From Paenibacillus sp. XY044 (GTDB lineage: Bacteria; Bacillota; Bacilli; Paenibacillales; Paenibacillaceae): a stretch of 64,000 nt of DNA. The stretch covers positions 1,598,065-1,662,064 of the forward strand of contig NZ_NQMO01000001.1 of the NCBI RefSeq assembly GCF_002257645.1. Direction: 5' to 3'. Position numbers and translations under genes: made by a program. Of the stretch, positions 25,242-34,448 are shown one piece after another; the stretch's first letter is position 1; each line of letters opens with the position of its first letter. The notes under the pieces are model-generated. The model was not told the origin of the DNA and made no database searches. It saw only the letters and a list, made by a program, of their open reading frames with translations.

Positions 25242-25811
25242 AAATGGGCGAAGATAATCCAAGAACGCAGAAGCATTCGCAGGTTTAAAGCTTCGCCTGA
25301 AGTGGATCAGGAACTTGTGTTGGAATTGTTGCGGGAAGCGCAGGGGTTGTATCCATTAGGAGGAGCGGCTGCATGTTACCGCTGTGTGTATGTAGGAACG
25401 GCGGATTCCAGGGAACGGCTCGCTGCTTGTATGCTCGAGCCCTTGGTGCAGAACAAACTGGTCAAATGGCTGCCGGAGAAAGTTCGGGACTTTGTCCGGA
25501 AACGGGTAACCGAAATACCTGGCCATCTCGCCGTCATTGCCTCTACCGATGGGGACAGGAAGAAAAATGACATGAATGTTGCCGCGGTTTGCGGGATAAT
25601 GCAAAACTTCCAGTTACTCGCATGGGAGCGGCAGCTTGGTGCGCTGTGGGACACGGAGCCGATGATGCAGAGCCGGGAGTTATTCATTCTGTTACGAATG
25701 AAACCGACAGAGAAACTGGTAGGCATTTTACACCTCGGATATTTCGACAAAGTGCCAAAAGCCAGAGCCAGGACGCGTGCAGAAAAGAAATGGACCATCC
25801 TATCGAGTTAA
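25239..25811 (+). CDS. Nitroreductase-family protein (first)
   Basis: A 190-residue FMN-dependent nitroreductase-like protein. RRSIRRFKASPEVD is the FMN-binding N-terminus, and NVAAVCGIMQNFQLLAWERQLGALWDTE and the C-terminal LVGILHLGY are typical. GGAGGG precedes the ATG. A second nitroreductase gene follows after 12 nt. They probably reduce nitro or quinone compounds with NAD(P)H. Confidence 0.85.
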   Translation: MKWAKIIQERRSIRRFKASPEVDQELVLELLREAQGLYPLGGAAACYRCVYVGTADSRERLAACMLEPLVQNKLVKWLPEKVRDFVRKRVTEIPGHLAVIASTDGDRKKNDMNVAAVCGIMQNFQLLAWERQLGALWDTEPMMQSRELFILLRMKPTEKLVGILHLGYFDKVPKARARTRAEKKWTILSS

Positions 25812-25823
25812 GGAGGCGGATCA

Positions 25824-26306
25824 GTGAACATGACGGGCGTATCCAATACAGTACACTCATTGAACTACAGTGATCAACCTGTTCGTGAAAGTCATATCCT
25901 GGATCTATTAAATGTGGCCGTGTGGGCTCCGAACGATGGACTGCGGGAGCCTTGGCGTTTTATATTCATTGGTTCCGGCAACACGGGCATCATGTCCGGA
26001 ATGCAGGAACAAGCACCGGCTTATTTGATCCTGGTGATCAAAGAAGACCGCGATCCTCATAAAAGGGAAGAAGATTTCGCGGCAGCGTCATGCCTCATGC
26101 AAAATTTTTACCTGCTCGCACAGGAGAGCAAGCTCCATGTCCGGATGACTATGAACGATTGGATATATGATCGAATTTCTGCCCAGCGTTTCGGTGTCCA
26201 TAAGGACGAGCGCGTTGTTGCGGTGCTGGAAATGGGCTATCTTGAACAAACTATAATGCCAGTGATCGCTGCAAATTCAGCGAATCTTCATTTTGAGTTA
26301 TTGTAG
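25824..26306 (+). CDS. Nitroreductase-family protein (second, short)
   Basis: A protein of about 160 residues with family features such as NVAVWAPNDGLREPWRFIFIG and AAASCLMQNFYLLAQESKLH, but shorter than the usual 180-210. GTG at 25824 follows AGGAGG; an ATG six bases later is also possible. Tandem nitroreductases may form a heterodimer, since the FMN site lies at the dimer interface. Confidence 0.8.
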   Translation: MNMTGVSNTVHSLNYSDQPVRESHILDLLNVAVWAPNDGLREPWRFIFIGSGNTGIMSGMQEQAPAYLILVIKEDRDPHKREEDFAAASCLMQNFYLLAQESKLHVRMTMNDWIYDRISAQRFGVHKDERVVAVLEMGYLEQTIMPVIAANSANLHFELL

Positions 26307-26367
26307 TTATTGTAAGCCCAAATAACCGATATCGGCTCCAAACACCAAGAGAAGGGGACATGTTGAT

Positions 26368-26799
26368 ATGCCTGTAATATCCGTCGGAGTCATCATCACC
26401 AACCGAAAAGTGTTCCTCGCCGGCCATTCCACCGGCAACAAATTTTACGATTTGCCAAAAGGAATGCCGGAGGAAGGGGAGACACCGGCGCAGACCGCGT
26501 GCCGGGAGGTCCTTGAAGAAACCGGACTCAACATCCATCCAGATCAAATCAAGGATTTTGGCATTTTTCCATATAACCGTGCCAAAAACCTGCACCTATT
26601 CTTATGGGAAGCGGACCCACTCCCCCCGGTAGAAGAAATGGCATGCACCTCAATGTTTATCGATCGATATAGCGGCAAGCCAAAACCGGAGGTAGATGGT
26701 TACCAATATGTCAGTTTCGATCAAGCCGACCAGGCGATGACCGCGAACATGGCACGCGTAATCCGTGAAGCAGCGCTGCGAATCCGCGATTTATGTTGA
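26368..26799 (+). CDS. Nudix hydrolase
   Basis: A 143-residue protein with a complete Nudix box (G32-x5-E38-x7-R46-E47-V-L-E50-E51-T-G53-L). It hydrolyses a nucleoside-diphosphate-linked substrate and needs Mg2+ bound by the Glu cluster. GAAGGGG precedes the start. It ends 8 nt from the convergent AlkA-type gene. The substrate is unknown; a sanitising or salvage role is typical. Confidence 0.9.
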   Translation: MPVISVGVIITNRKVFLAGHSTGNKFYDLPKGMPEEGETPAQTACREVLEETGLNIHPDQIKDFGIFPYNRAKNLHLFLWEADPLPPVEEMACTSMFIDRYSGKPKPEVDGYQYVSFDQADQAMTANMARVIREAALRIRDLC

Positions 26800-26807
26800 C
26801 GATCGCC

Positions 26808-27926
26808 TTAGTACAACACTCTCCACAGGTAAAAGGTGGCGTAAGACTCCCACCCCGACCAGCTGGCGGACAGTTGCCGGATTTCCGTTTTGGACGGCTT
26901 GCTGTCTCTTCCCATCATATGCTTAATGGCATTATGCAGTCCGACATCGTCGATCGGAAACGCCGACGGAAACCGGAGGCACCGCATGGATACATAGTTT
27001 GCAGTCCAAGGGCCGATCCCCCGGATGTCCGTAAGCATCTTTTCTGCAGCCTGATGACTTCCAGATTGAAGCAGCCCCAACTTGCTGAGCTCGTCGGAGG
27101 CGATCCGCTTTGCGGTATCCATGAGATATTCGCATTTTTTGACCGTCATCCGGAGTACAGCAAGGTCCCCCGCCGAACATGCCGCGATTTTTTCCGGTGT
27201 CGGATAAATCCAGTACGTTTCTCCCTCACATTCAACATTCCTTCCGAAGTTCTCCACCAGACGCCTTTTGAGCGTGTAAGCATAGGTCAGGTTGATTTGC
27301 TGCCCAAGGATTCCCCAAGTGACAGCTTCGAACAAATCAGGGATGCCGACGGTCCGCAAACCGCGAAAGGATTCAACGGGCCCATTCAAAAGGGGATCGG
27401 TTTCAGCCAAACGGTAAAAGGGAGCGATATCTCTGTCCAAATCGAACCATTCCCGTACATAACGGGCGACCTCGGCACGCACCCATTTGCGGGAGGGTGC
27501 CGTTTCGCCGAGAAAACGGATCACCAGTTCCCGGCAGTCTCCGGCTCGGATTTCGATAACCGGTGTCTCGTCAGCGACGGACAGCGCTTTGTAAATCCGG
27601 TTATTGTGGATCCGGTGCAGGCACTCATTGGAAGAGCGCAGCAAATATTTAACGTTTTCCTCGAAATCGAATTCATCCGGGATGAATAGCTTGATCTCGT
27701 GTTTATGGTCTTCCCAGGAGCCGCGCGGAAGGGTGGCGCAGCACTTTCTGCATGGGCGGTACCCCGCAAGTTCGGCTTCTTCCCTGGTATGGAAGCGGAT
27801 CGTATTTTCAGGTTTGGGATGACCGCTGCACCACGGGGTACAGTAGATGTTCATCGTTGTCACGCCCGTAAAATAGGGAGCGTCCCAAACCGAATGCATC
27901 GTTTCTTGTCGGCATTGAGTAGACAT
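26808..27926 (-). CDS. Ada-type zinc domain fused to AlkA-type DNA-3-methyladenine glycosylase
   Basis: A 372-residue two-part protein. The N-terminus carries an Ada-like metal-binding domain with four Cys (C29-x3-C33 and C59-x2-C62). The rest is an AlkA-type glycosylase with a helix-hairpin-helix (LTDIRGIGPWTANYVSMRCL) and the catalytic Asp region FPIDDVGL. It should excise alkylated bases in the cytoplasm. AAAGGAGG precedes the ATG. It is divergent from adaA-ogt, so one intergenic region of about 140 bp may serve the whole alkylation response. The Ada-N domain may place the glycosylase under alkylation sensing or give it methylphosphotriester affinity. Confidence 0.87.
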   Translation of the reverse strand: MSTQCRQETMHSVWDAPYFTGVTTMNIYCTPWCSGHPKPENTIRFHTREEAELAGYRPCRKCCATLPRGSWEDHKHEIKLFIPDEFDFEENVKYLLRSSNECLHRIHNNRIYKALSVADETPVIEIRAGDCRELVIRFLGETAPSRKWVRAEVARYVREWFDLDRDIAPFYRLAETDPLLNGPVESFRGLRTVGIPDLFEAVTWGILGQQINLTYAYTLKRRLVENFGRNVECEGETYWIYPTPEKIAACSAGDLAVLRMTVKKCEYLMDTAKRIASDELSKLGLLQSGSHQAAEKMLTDIRGIGPWTANYVSMRCLRFPSAFPIDDVGLHNAIKHMMGRDSKPSKTEIRQLSASWSGWESYATFYLWRVLY

Positions 27927-28068
27927 AGGAGGTCCTCCTTTGCATCTTGCTTACGTTACCAGTGTATACCGAAATCGGTGCATTTTCATTTCGTTATCTT
28001 GCTTTTACATTCCAAAGTCCATTCCAAGCAGCCCAAAGAAGGGTATACTGGGGGTGGAGGTGAGGCAG

Positions 28069-28734
28069 ATGAGGAATCAATGGATGGGCAGGGATGCAGA
28101 CCAGACGGAGATAAAGCGGCGGAAGAACGAGGAAATTCCAGAGGAAAAGTGGCAGGCGATAGTTTCCAACGATGCGGCATATGATTTCCGTTTCTTTTAC
28201 GGGGTCAGCACGACGGGAATTTTTTGCCGGCCTTCCTGCAAATCCAGACCGCCCAACAAGGAAAACGTGCAGATCTTTCAACATGCAGATGAAGCGCTGG
28301 CAGCTCGCTTCCGGCCGTGCAAGCGGTGTAAGCCGACCGGCGAGAAGCTTCCTGATCAGGAATGGGTGATCCAAATCACCGACTATATCGACCACCATTT
28401 TCGGGAAAAGCTGTCTTTGGAACATTTGGCCGATGTCTGTCACGGCAGCCCTTTTCATCTGCAGCGGACCTTTAAGCGAGTTCAGGGAATCAGCCCGGTT
28501 GAATATATCCAGCGCAAAAGGATACAGGAAGCTATTCGGCTCCTGACCCAAACGGATGAATCCATCACGGAGATTGCCGCGGGAGTCGGGATTCCGAACG
28601 TCCCTTATTTTATTACGCTGTTCAAAAAAATAACAGGCCAGACGCCGATCGAATTCCGGCAAATACGGCAGCATGGCGCTGCTTTGGAGGTGCATATCCA
28701 TGAATATGAACATGATCAAGGCAAGCAAAAATGA
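28069..28734 (+). CDS. adaA: AdaA-type bifunctional regulator / methylphosphotriester methyltransferase
   Basis: A 221-residue protein with an N-terminal Ada zinc domain (C53, C57, C84, C87 in GIFCRPSCKSR and RPCKRC) and a C-terminal AraC-type HTH (LEHLADVCHGSPFHLQRTFKR, AAGVGIPNVPYFITLFKK). It transfers methyl from DNA phosphotriesters to its Cys and then activates transcription. GGAGGTGAGG precedes the ATG at 28069. TATACT at 28044-28049 may be the -10. The ogt-type gene overlaps its end by 35 nt. Confidence 0.92.
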   Translation: MRNQWMGRDADQTEIKRRKNEEIPEEKWQAIVSNDAAYDFRFFYGVSTTGIFCRPSCKSRPPNKENVQIFQHADEALAARFRPCKRCKPTGEKLPDQEWVIQITDYIDHHFREKLSLEHLADVCHGSPFHLQRTFKRVQGISPVEYIQRKRIQEAIRLLTQTDESITEIAAGVGIPNVPYFITLFKKITGQTPIEFRQIRQHGAALEVHIHEYEHDQGKQK

Positions 28735-29272
28735 CTTCGCAACCCTGTATTGGGACAGGCTCGATGGAGACGGCTGGAGCCTTTATGCGGCCGCCACGTC
28801 GCAAGGGCTTGCGTACGTCGGTTCCCATGACGGATCTTTTGATGAACTAGAGGCGTGGGCGGCACAGCGTTATCCGAACCATGAGTGGGTTCATGATGAC
28901 AAGACGATGCGCCCATACATGAATGAAATTTCCGAATATCTTCAGGGAAGAAGAGAAGAGTTTACGATTCCTTTGGACGAACGGGGGACCCCATTTCAGC
29001 GGGAGGTGTGGCAGGCCCTCTGCTCCATTCCGTATGGGCAGACCACAACCTATTCCGAGATCGCCAACCAGATTGGGCGGCCGGCTGCGGTGCGTGCGGT
29101 GGGTGCGGCGATTGGAGCCAATCCGGTGCTGATCATGGTACCCTGCCACCGCGTCATCGGGAAGAACGGGGCACTTACAGGATACCGTGGCGGTCTGGAC
29201 ATGAAGGATAGGCTGCTTGCGCTCGAAACGAGGCAGTCCATTCCGGTTGGGAGACCGCGTCATGCCAACTAG
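28700..29272 (+). CDS. ogt: Methylated-DNA-[protein]-cysteine S-methyltransferase
   Basis: A 190-residue O6-alkylguanine DNA alkyltransferase (Ogt/AdaB) with active-site Cys149 in PCHRV, preceded by GTPFQREVWQALCSIPYGQTT and the helix RAVGAAIGANP. It repairs O6-methylguanine by irreversible transfer. TTTGGAGG precedes the ATG at 28700 inside the adaA coding region, so translation is coupled. The next gene overlaps by 11 nt. Confidence 0.92.
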   Translation: MNMNMIKASKNDFATLYWDRLDGDGWSLYAAATSQGLAYVGSHDGSFDELEAWAAQRYPNHEWVHDDKTMRPYMNEISEYLQGRREEFTIPLDERGTPFQREVWQALCSIPYGQTTTYSEIANQIGRPAAVRAVGAAIGANPVLIMVPCHRVIGKNGALTGYRGGLDMKDRLLALETRQSIPVGRPRHAN

Positions 29273-29975
29273 TATCCGGGAACGAATCCAGGTGGTAGAC
29301 TGGGAGGCTCTTCGGAGTACGCTGGACGATCAAGGGTACGCCAAGCTGCCGGCCATTCTGACACCAGACGAATGCGATGAGTTGATTGGAACCTACGCAA
29401 GCGACGAGCTGTTCCGCAGCACGATATCGATGGCCCGGTACCGCTTCGGCAGCGGGGAATACAAATACTATGACCGCCCGCTGCCTGCGGTGATCCAGCA
29501 GCTCAGGGAAGATCTGTATCCGGAGCTTGCCAAGGCCGCCGACCGTTGGCATGAACAGCTCGGCATGGAAGCGGGGTATCCGGCATCGCTTGACGAATTT
29601 TTGGAACATTGCCACCGGCAAGGCCAGCTGCGGCCTACACCGCTTATCCTGAAGTACGAAGCCGGAGGCTACAATTGCTTGCATCAGGATTTGTACGGCG
29701 AAGCGTATTTTCCATTTCAGGTCGTGTTTGCCCTGAATCAAAGGCAGCAGGATTACGCCGGCGGGGAGTTTCTGCTGGTGGAGCAGCGTCCTCGGGCGCA
29801 GAGCAGGGGGCATGTGATCACGCTCGAACGAGGAGAAGGGCTGATCTTTCCAACGAACTACCGGCCGGTTCAAGGGACAAGAGGCTATTACCGAACGACG
29901 CTGCGTCATGGGGTAAGCACTGTGCAGACCGGTATTCGATATACGCTTGGCGTCATTTTTCATGACGCGACCTGA
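29262..29975 (+). CDS. 2OG-Fe(II) oxygenase in the ada operon
   Basis: A 237-residue cupin-fold dioxygenase with H141-x-D143 (LHQDLYG), distal H216 and the 2-oxoglutarate-binding Arg, likely R226. It is not AlkB by motif (no N-x-Y AlkB signature around HxD). It looks like the stand-alone family often annotated proline-hydroxylase-like or 'Oxygenase-NA'. GGTTGGGAG precedes the ATG at 29262, and overlap with ogt shows it belongs to the alkylation-response operon. A direct demethylation role is a fair guess, but the substrate is unknown. Confidence 0.85.
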   Translation: MPTSIRERIQVVDWEALRSTLDDQGYAKLPAILTPDECDELIGTYASDELFRSTISMARYRFGSGEYKYYDRPLPAVIQQLREDLYPELAKAADRWHEQLGMEAGYPASLDEFLEHCHRQGQLRPTPLILKYEAGGYNCLHQDLYGEAYFPFQVVFALNQRQQDYAGGEFLLVEQRPRAQSRGHVITLERGEGLIFPTNYRPVQGTRGYYRTTLRHGVSTVQTGIRYTLGVIFHDAT

Positions 29976-30202
29976 GTGAACTAATCCCTATTTTTAAAAT
30001 GTCGCGAGCCTGTATTGACAACGGTAAACGGAAGTTACAGTATAGGGGGAGATGCAATCGTTTTCAAGATGGGGTGGAATCTACATACCGCATCAGGGAA
30101 AGCGATTGAACTGCCCGAATCCTTGTGGGCTGAGAGGACTTCTTGGACTATTAAATCGGTAACATAATACGGGCAGCAACTACAGGAAAGTGTGGGGATT
30201 GG

Positions 30203-31033
30203 ATGCCAAATTTATCGCTGACGACGTGGAGCCTGCACCGTAATCTGGGACCGCTACGCTGGACGCAGTGGGATGATGAGCGGAAGGAACATGTCACCCG
30301 GGTGGAGGAGCAGCCGGAGCAGCTCTCGTTGCTTGAACTTCCGGCTGTGCTGAAAGAGAAGGGCTTCACTACGATGGAAATTTGCCACTTTCATTTCAAG
30401 GACACGAGCGTCGCCTATCTTCAGGAGCTTCGTGAGGCGATTCAGCAGGCGGGGATGCGCTTTTATACCCTGCTTGCCGATTACGGCGACATTACAAATC
30501 CGGACGAAACGCGCCGTGAGGCAGATATGCAGTGGCTGCAGGGCTGGATCGATATCGCGTCCGCCGCAGGCGCAGAGCGGATCCGGGTTATCGGCGGGGA
30601 TGCCGATCCCGGTGATGCCGAAGCACTCCGGCTGGCCGCCAGCCAGCTGCAGCGGCTGATCGATTACGCGGCGGATAAACAGGTCCGCATCGTAACGGAG
30701 AATTTTCATGCGATGACCTCCACGGCGGATAACTGCCTGGCACTGCTGGATGCGTGCGGCGCCGATCTTGGATTGACGTCGGACTTCGGTAATTTTAAAG
30801 GCGAGAACAAGCTGCAGGAATTGTCCCGGACCATCGCGCGAAGCGAATCCATCCACGCCAAAGCGCAGCAGGACGATCAGGGCAACCTGGATGATGCTGA
30901 ATTTATTTCATGCATGGAGCGAGTAAAAGAACATCGGTACGAAGGACCGATTACGATCGTCTATGACGGTCCTGGCGATATGTGGGACGGCATTGACCGG
31001 GTAAGGGCATTGGTGACCCCTTACTTGGGCTGA
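30203..31033 (+). CDS. Sugar phosphate isomerase/epimerase
   Basis: A 276-residue AP-endonuclease-2-like TIM barrel. Metal-site features include MEICHFHF, VTENFHAM, LTSDFGNF and IHAKAQ. It resembles the protein at 13183 in fold only. It stands alone with a possible TTGACA at 30015-30020 upstream (no convincing -10 at 17 bp) and a terminator at 31090. The substrate is unknown. Confidence 0.85.
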   Translation: MPNLSLTTWSLHRNLGPLRWTQWDDERKEHVTRVEEQPEQLSLLELPAVLKEKGFTTMEICHFHFKDTSVAYLQELREAIQQAGMRFYTLLADYGDITNPDETRREADMQWLQGWIDIASAAGAERIRVIGGDADPGDAEALRLAASQLQRLIDYAADKQVRIVTENFHAMTSTADNCLALLDACGADLGLTSDFGNFKGENKLQELSRTIARSESIHAKAQQDDQGNLDDAEFISCMERVKEHRYEGPITIVYDGPGDMWDGIDRVRALVTPYLG

Positions 31034-31089
31034 TTGGATTGATCTTAAAAGTACAGTTCCGGACGAAAACTGTGAATGAAAGCCAAAGA

Positions 31090-31130
31090 GCGATTTGCTG
31101 CGGGGATTGACCTGCGGCAGATCGCTTTTT
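31090..31130 (+). terminator. Terminator of the isomerase gene
   Basis: GCGATTTGCTGC pairs with GCGGCAGATCGC (near perfect), followed by five T residues. Confidence 0.85.
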
Positions 31131-31489
31131 GTTTGTGATTAATATATATCTGCGCCAGGCATCGAGCTAATCATTGGGGGGATCAGAATTTCAATGAAAT
31201 GTTTATCATTTACAACAAAACAATGTTATGTTACATTATTGATGCATTCTAGGAACAACAAGGGATTTCAGAGGGAAAAGTTGTATTTGTCGATAAAGAG
31301 AACTCCTTATTGAACGAGGTGTCGAAAGAAAGGAGAAGGGAAATTCATCGGTTGAGATCAAAATTTCTAAAAAATCGCTAAAAATCACATTTTCTGACTA
31401 ACTACAAAACAATGTTACGATCAAGTTTATATCGCTAAAATTCAGTTATAACGATTTCGAAAGCACCATTCCCATTCGAAAGGAAGAAA
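31131..31489. other. AT-rich intergenic region with a 14-nt direct repeat
   Basis: No gene is seen. ACAAAACAATGTTA occurs exactly at 31215-31228 and 31404-31417, 189 bp apart, each inside an AT-rich context. Two copies ahead of an MFS gene suggest regulator binding sites. TATAAC at about 31444-31449 is a possible -10 for that gene. Confidence 0.5.
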
Positions 31490-31492
31490 GTG

Positions 31493-32743
31493 ATGTCCGC
31501 CAAACCAGCCTCTTCATCTCCATCGCTGCTGAGCAGCAGATTCGTGCAAGTGATTTTGATGTCCACTTTATTTCTGCAAATCGGCATCTGGGTCCGAAAT
31601 ATTGCGATCCTGCTGTATGTTAAAAAAATGACGCATGACGACGCCTTTGCCGTTTCGCTCATTTCGGTCGCCGAATACGCGCCGATTTTCGTCTTCTCGT
31701 TTATTGGAGGGACATTTGCCGACCGCTGGCGGCCTAAACGGACGATGGTAAGCTGTGATCTGCTCAGCGCTTTGTCGATCCTCGTGATCCTGCTCGCGAT
31801 GGCATATGGATCCTGGAAAGTGGTCTTTTTTGCGACCTTCGTCTCGTCGATCTTGTCCCAATTTTCCCAGCCTGCGGGGTTAAAGCTTTTCAAGCTGCAC
31901 GTTCCTGAGCAATTATTGCAAAAGGGCATGTCGGCTTATCAAACGCTGTTTGCGGTATTTATGATCTTAGGTCCCGTCGTCGGCATGTTCGTTTATCAAC
32001 GATACGGCATCGAAACGGCGATCGGCATCATGGGCGTGGCCTTTCTGTTGTCGGCGGCATCGCTGGCATTCCTTCCGAGGGACCGGAAGGACGAAGGGGA
32101 GAGGGGAAAGTCACAGGTTCTCGAAGATATCAAGGCAGGGTTCCGGTACATCCGCTCGAGGCCCATCCTGCGCAAACTGGGAGGCGGTTTTTTCGCCGTT
32201 GGTCTTGGATTTGGTTTGATTCAACCGCTTGGCATCTTTCTGATCACGGAGCGTCTCGGCAGATCGGAAGCCGATTTGCAGTGGATGTCCCTGATCAATG
32301 GGGTGGCCATGATTATCGGGGGAGGGATCGCCATGGGGCTCGGCAGCAAATTATCGCCGCAGAAGCTGCTTGCCTTTAGTATGGCTGTCGTCGGTTTGAC
32401 CGTAATCGGCATGGGCGTCTCCACCCATTACGGATTAACGCTTGGGCTGCAGTTTGTTAGCGGCTTGGTATTTCCTTGCATCAATATCGGCATCAACACG
32501 CTGATGATGAAAAATACGGAAGAGGCGTATATCGGAAGGGTCAACGGCATTTTGAGCCCGTTGTTTACCGGTTCGATGGTGATCTCGATGACGCTGTCGG
32601 GTGTCTTGAAGAATACGTTATCGCTAGTGACGGTGTTTGTTCTGGCGGGAGTATTCATTCTGCTTGGTGTTGCCGTGCTCGCACCTTTGATGAAATTGAA
32701 GGCCAGCGGCGCTCCCTTGGCTGGAACCTCGGAAAAGGCATAA
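31493..32743 (+). CDS. MFS transporter
   Basis: A 416-residue major-facilitator protein with about 12 hydrophobic helices, and the family loop GGTFADRWRPKRTM between helices 2 and 3. It resembles the Bacillota DHA3/enterobactin-exporter-like group. AAGGAAG precedes ATG 31493 (a GTG three bases earlier is also open). The substrate is unknown. A bidirectional terminator separates it from the convergent kduD gene. Confidence 0.88.
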   Translation: MSAKPASSSPSLLSSRFVQVILMSTLFLQIGIWVRNIAILLYVKKMTHDDAFAVSLISVAEYAPIFVFSFIGGTFADRWRPKRTMVSCDLLSALSILVILLAMAYGSWKVVFFATFVSSILSQFSQPAGLKLFKLHVPEQLLQKGMSAYQTLFAVFMILGPVVGMFVYQRYGIETAIGIMGVAFLLSAASLAFLPRDRKDEGERGKSQVLEDIKAGFRYIRSRPILRKLGGGFFAVGLGFGLIQPLGIFLITERLGRSEADLQWMSLINGVAMIIGGGIAMGLGSKLSPQKLLAFSMAVVGLTVIGMGVSTHYGLTLGLQFVSGLVFPCINIGINTLMMKNTEEAYIGRVNGILSPLFTGSMVISMTLSGVLKNTLSLVTVFVLAGVFILLGVAVLAPLMKLKASGAPLAGTSEKA

Positions 32744-32782
32744 TTCAGCATGCCATGCTGTTCAAGCAGGGGACTCAGCAAG

Positions 32783-32858
32783 AAAAAAAGCTGCGCATTT
32801 CAGGAGAAGGGAACGGGGGTCAGTCCCCGGAACCCTTTCTGAAATGGCAGCTTTTTTT
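32783..32858. terminator. Long bidirectional terminator
   Basis: AAAAAGCTGC / GCAGCTTTTT, CATTTCAG / CTGAAATG, AAGGG / CCCTT and GGGG / CCCC arms nest in one long hairpin with an A-run on one side and a T-run on the other. It serves the MFS and kduD genes. Confidence 0.9.
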
Positions 32859-32868
32859 GAATACGACG

Positions 32869-33615
32869 TTATCTGGCGAGCCAGCCCCCGTCGACGCACA
32901 GCACGTGGCCGTTGACATAATCGGATGCCTGGGAAGCGAGGAATACGACGGGACCCTTCAAATCTTCGGGCGTGCCCCAGCGGCCTGCCGGAATCCGGTC
33001 GGTAATCGATTGCAGCCGCTGCTCGTCCGAACGGATCGGAGCCGTATTGTTCGTTTCCATATACCCAGGGGCAATGGCGTTGATCTGGATGCCTTTACCA
33101 GCCCACTCGTTGGCAAGCGCTTTGGTAATCCCGGCAACCGCATGCTTGGTGGCTGTGTAGCCTGGCACATTAATGCCTCCTTGAAAGGAGAGCATGGACG
33201 CAATATTGATGATTTTGCCGCTGCCGCGCTCGAGCATGTGGCGTCCGGCGAGCTGGCTGAGGAAGAACACCGAGTTCAGATTCAAATTGATCACGTCGTT
33301 CCAATCCTGGCGAGCATGGTCCACTGCCGGAGTCCGGCGGATGATGCCGGCGTTGTTCACCAGAATATCGATGCCGCCGAAAAAGCCTAGCGCCTGCGCG
33401 AACACCTGATCCAAAGCGCTCGTGTCACTTAAGTCGGCGGAAATTTGCTCAGCCTTCCCGCCCAGCTTGCGGATCGCTTCGACTGTCCGGTCGCTGTTGG
33501 TCGAAGAGATGCATACGACCGAGGCGCCGGCTTCCGCCAGGCCAACGGCCATGCCTTGTCCCAGGCCCCCGGACGTGCCGGTGACCAGGGCGATTTTACC
33601 CGTCAAATCAAACAT
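32869..33615 (-). CDS. kduD: 2-deoxy-D-gluconate 3-dehydrogenase (KduD)
   Basis: A 248-residue SDR with TGTSGGLG (residues 12-19), NNAG, Tyr153/Lys157 in YTATK and the C-terminal VNGHVLCVDGGWLAR typical of KduD. It interconverts 2,5-diketo-3-deoxygluconate and 2-keto-3-deoxygluconate in unsaturated uronate catabolism. It is the last gene of an operon with kduI and a DeoR regulator, which supports the specific name. AAAGGA precedes the ATG. Confidence 0.88.
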   Translation of the reverse strand: MFDLTGKIALVTGTSGGLGQGMAVGLAEAGASVVCISSTNSDRTVEAIRKLGGKAEQISADLSDTSALDQVFAQALGFFGGIDILVNNAGIIRRTPAVDHARQDWNDVINLNLNSVFFLSQLAGRHMLERGSGKIINIASMLSFQGGINVPGYTATKHAVAGITKALANEWAGKGIQINAIAPGYMETNNTAPIRSDEQRLQSITDRIPAGRWGTPEDLKGPVVFLASQASDYVNGHVLCVDGGWLAR

Positions 33616-33652
33616 GGTATATCAGTCCTTTGAATGGGATGGGTTGGATGCT

Positions 33653-34417
33653 TCAATGCGCTTCGGCCACTTCGAGACGGGCGCCGGCTTGGCGAATGGT
33701 GTCAGCGAATTCGGGGCTGCACCCCGAGTCGGTCAGGATCGCTTCAACTTCGTTCAACTTCGCAAACGTCAAGAGGGCGCTTTGTCCGAATTTGTGATGG
33801 TCCGCCACGGCGTAGCAGGTACGCGCGGTTTCGAGTAGCGCCCGTTTGATGTCCAGTAGCTCTCCGGTATAGATCGTTAGCCCGTCTTCAGGATGCAAGC
33901 CTGTTGCCGACAAAAACGCCTTATGAATATTCAGCCGCCGAACATAGGTGACCGCTTCCGGCCCCGCCAGCATGTTCCGCACGCGATAGCCTCCGGGGAC
34001 AACAAGCCGGATGGCATCCTTGCGGGCAAGTTCCGATATGATGTGGACATCATTGGTGACGACGGTCAGCGGCTGATTGTCCAGCGCTTTGGCGATTTCG
34101 AGCGTCGTGCTGCCGCCGTCCAGGGCGATGACATCATTCGGTTCGATCCGCGAAAGGGCCAGGCGGGCAATTTCTTCCTTCTCCTGAGCGTGGCGGGCCA
34201 GCGGTTCTTTCGTGGACAGAATGCCGAGCTGGTCGCTTTGCGCCAGAATCGCTCCGCCATGTACCCGCTGAAGCAGTCCTTTGTCCTCCAGCTTGGCCAG
34301 ATCCTCGCGGATCGTCTTGCCGGTAACGTTCAGCCGTTCACTCAGTTCGGCAACCGTCACCTCCTGTTTGGCCAGGAGCAGTTCCATGATGTTTTCATAG
34401 CGGCGTAAAGGGTTCAT
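33653..34417 (-). CDS. DeoR-family regulator of the kdu operon
   Basis: A 254-residue DeoR/GlpR-type repressor with an N-terminal HTH (EVTVAELSERLNVTGKTIREDLAKLEDKGLL) described here by residues 18-50, and a C-terminal sugar-phosphate sensor domain (IALDGGSTTLEIAK, VVTNDVHI). It lies between kduI and kduD on the same strand and so likely represses this operon. The 10-bp-spaced repeats in the kduI promoter are the probable operator. Its Shine-Dalgarno is weak. Confidence 0.87.
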   Translation of the reverse strand: MNPLRRYENIMELLLAKQEVTVAELSERLNVTGKTIREDLAKLEDKGLLQRVHGGAILAQSDQLGILSTKEPLARHAQEKEEIARLALSRIEPNDVIALDGGSTTLEIAKALDNQPLTVVTNDVHIISELARKDAIRLVVPGGYRVRNMLAGPEAVTYVRRLNIHKAFLSATGLHPEDGLTIYTGELLDIKRALLETARTCYAVADHHKFGQSALLTFAKLNEVEAILTDSGCSPEFADTIRQAGARLEVAEAH

Positions 34418-34448
34418 TGTTTATTCATCCATTCGTTCGAGTTTTCTC

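Noticed and set aside
26793..27689. 298-codon open frame on the plus strand
   Set aside because: It is antisense to the Ada-N::AlkA gene, whose catalytic and zinc motifs are intact.
31215..31417. CRISPR-like repeats
   Set aside because: Only two copies, not regularly spaced, and no cas gene is present.
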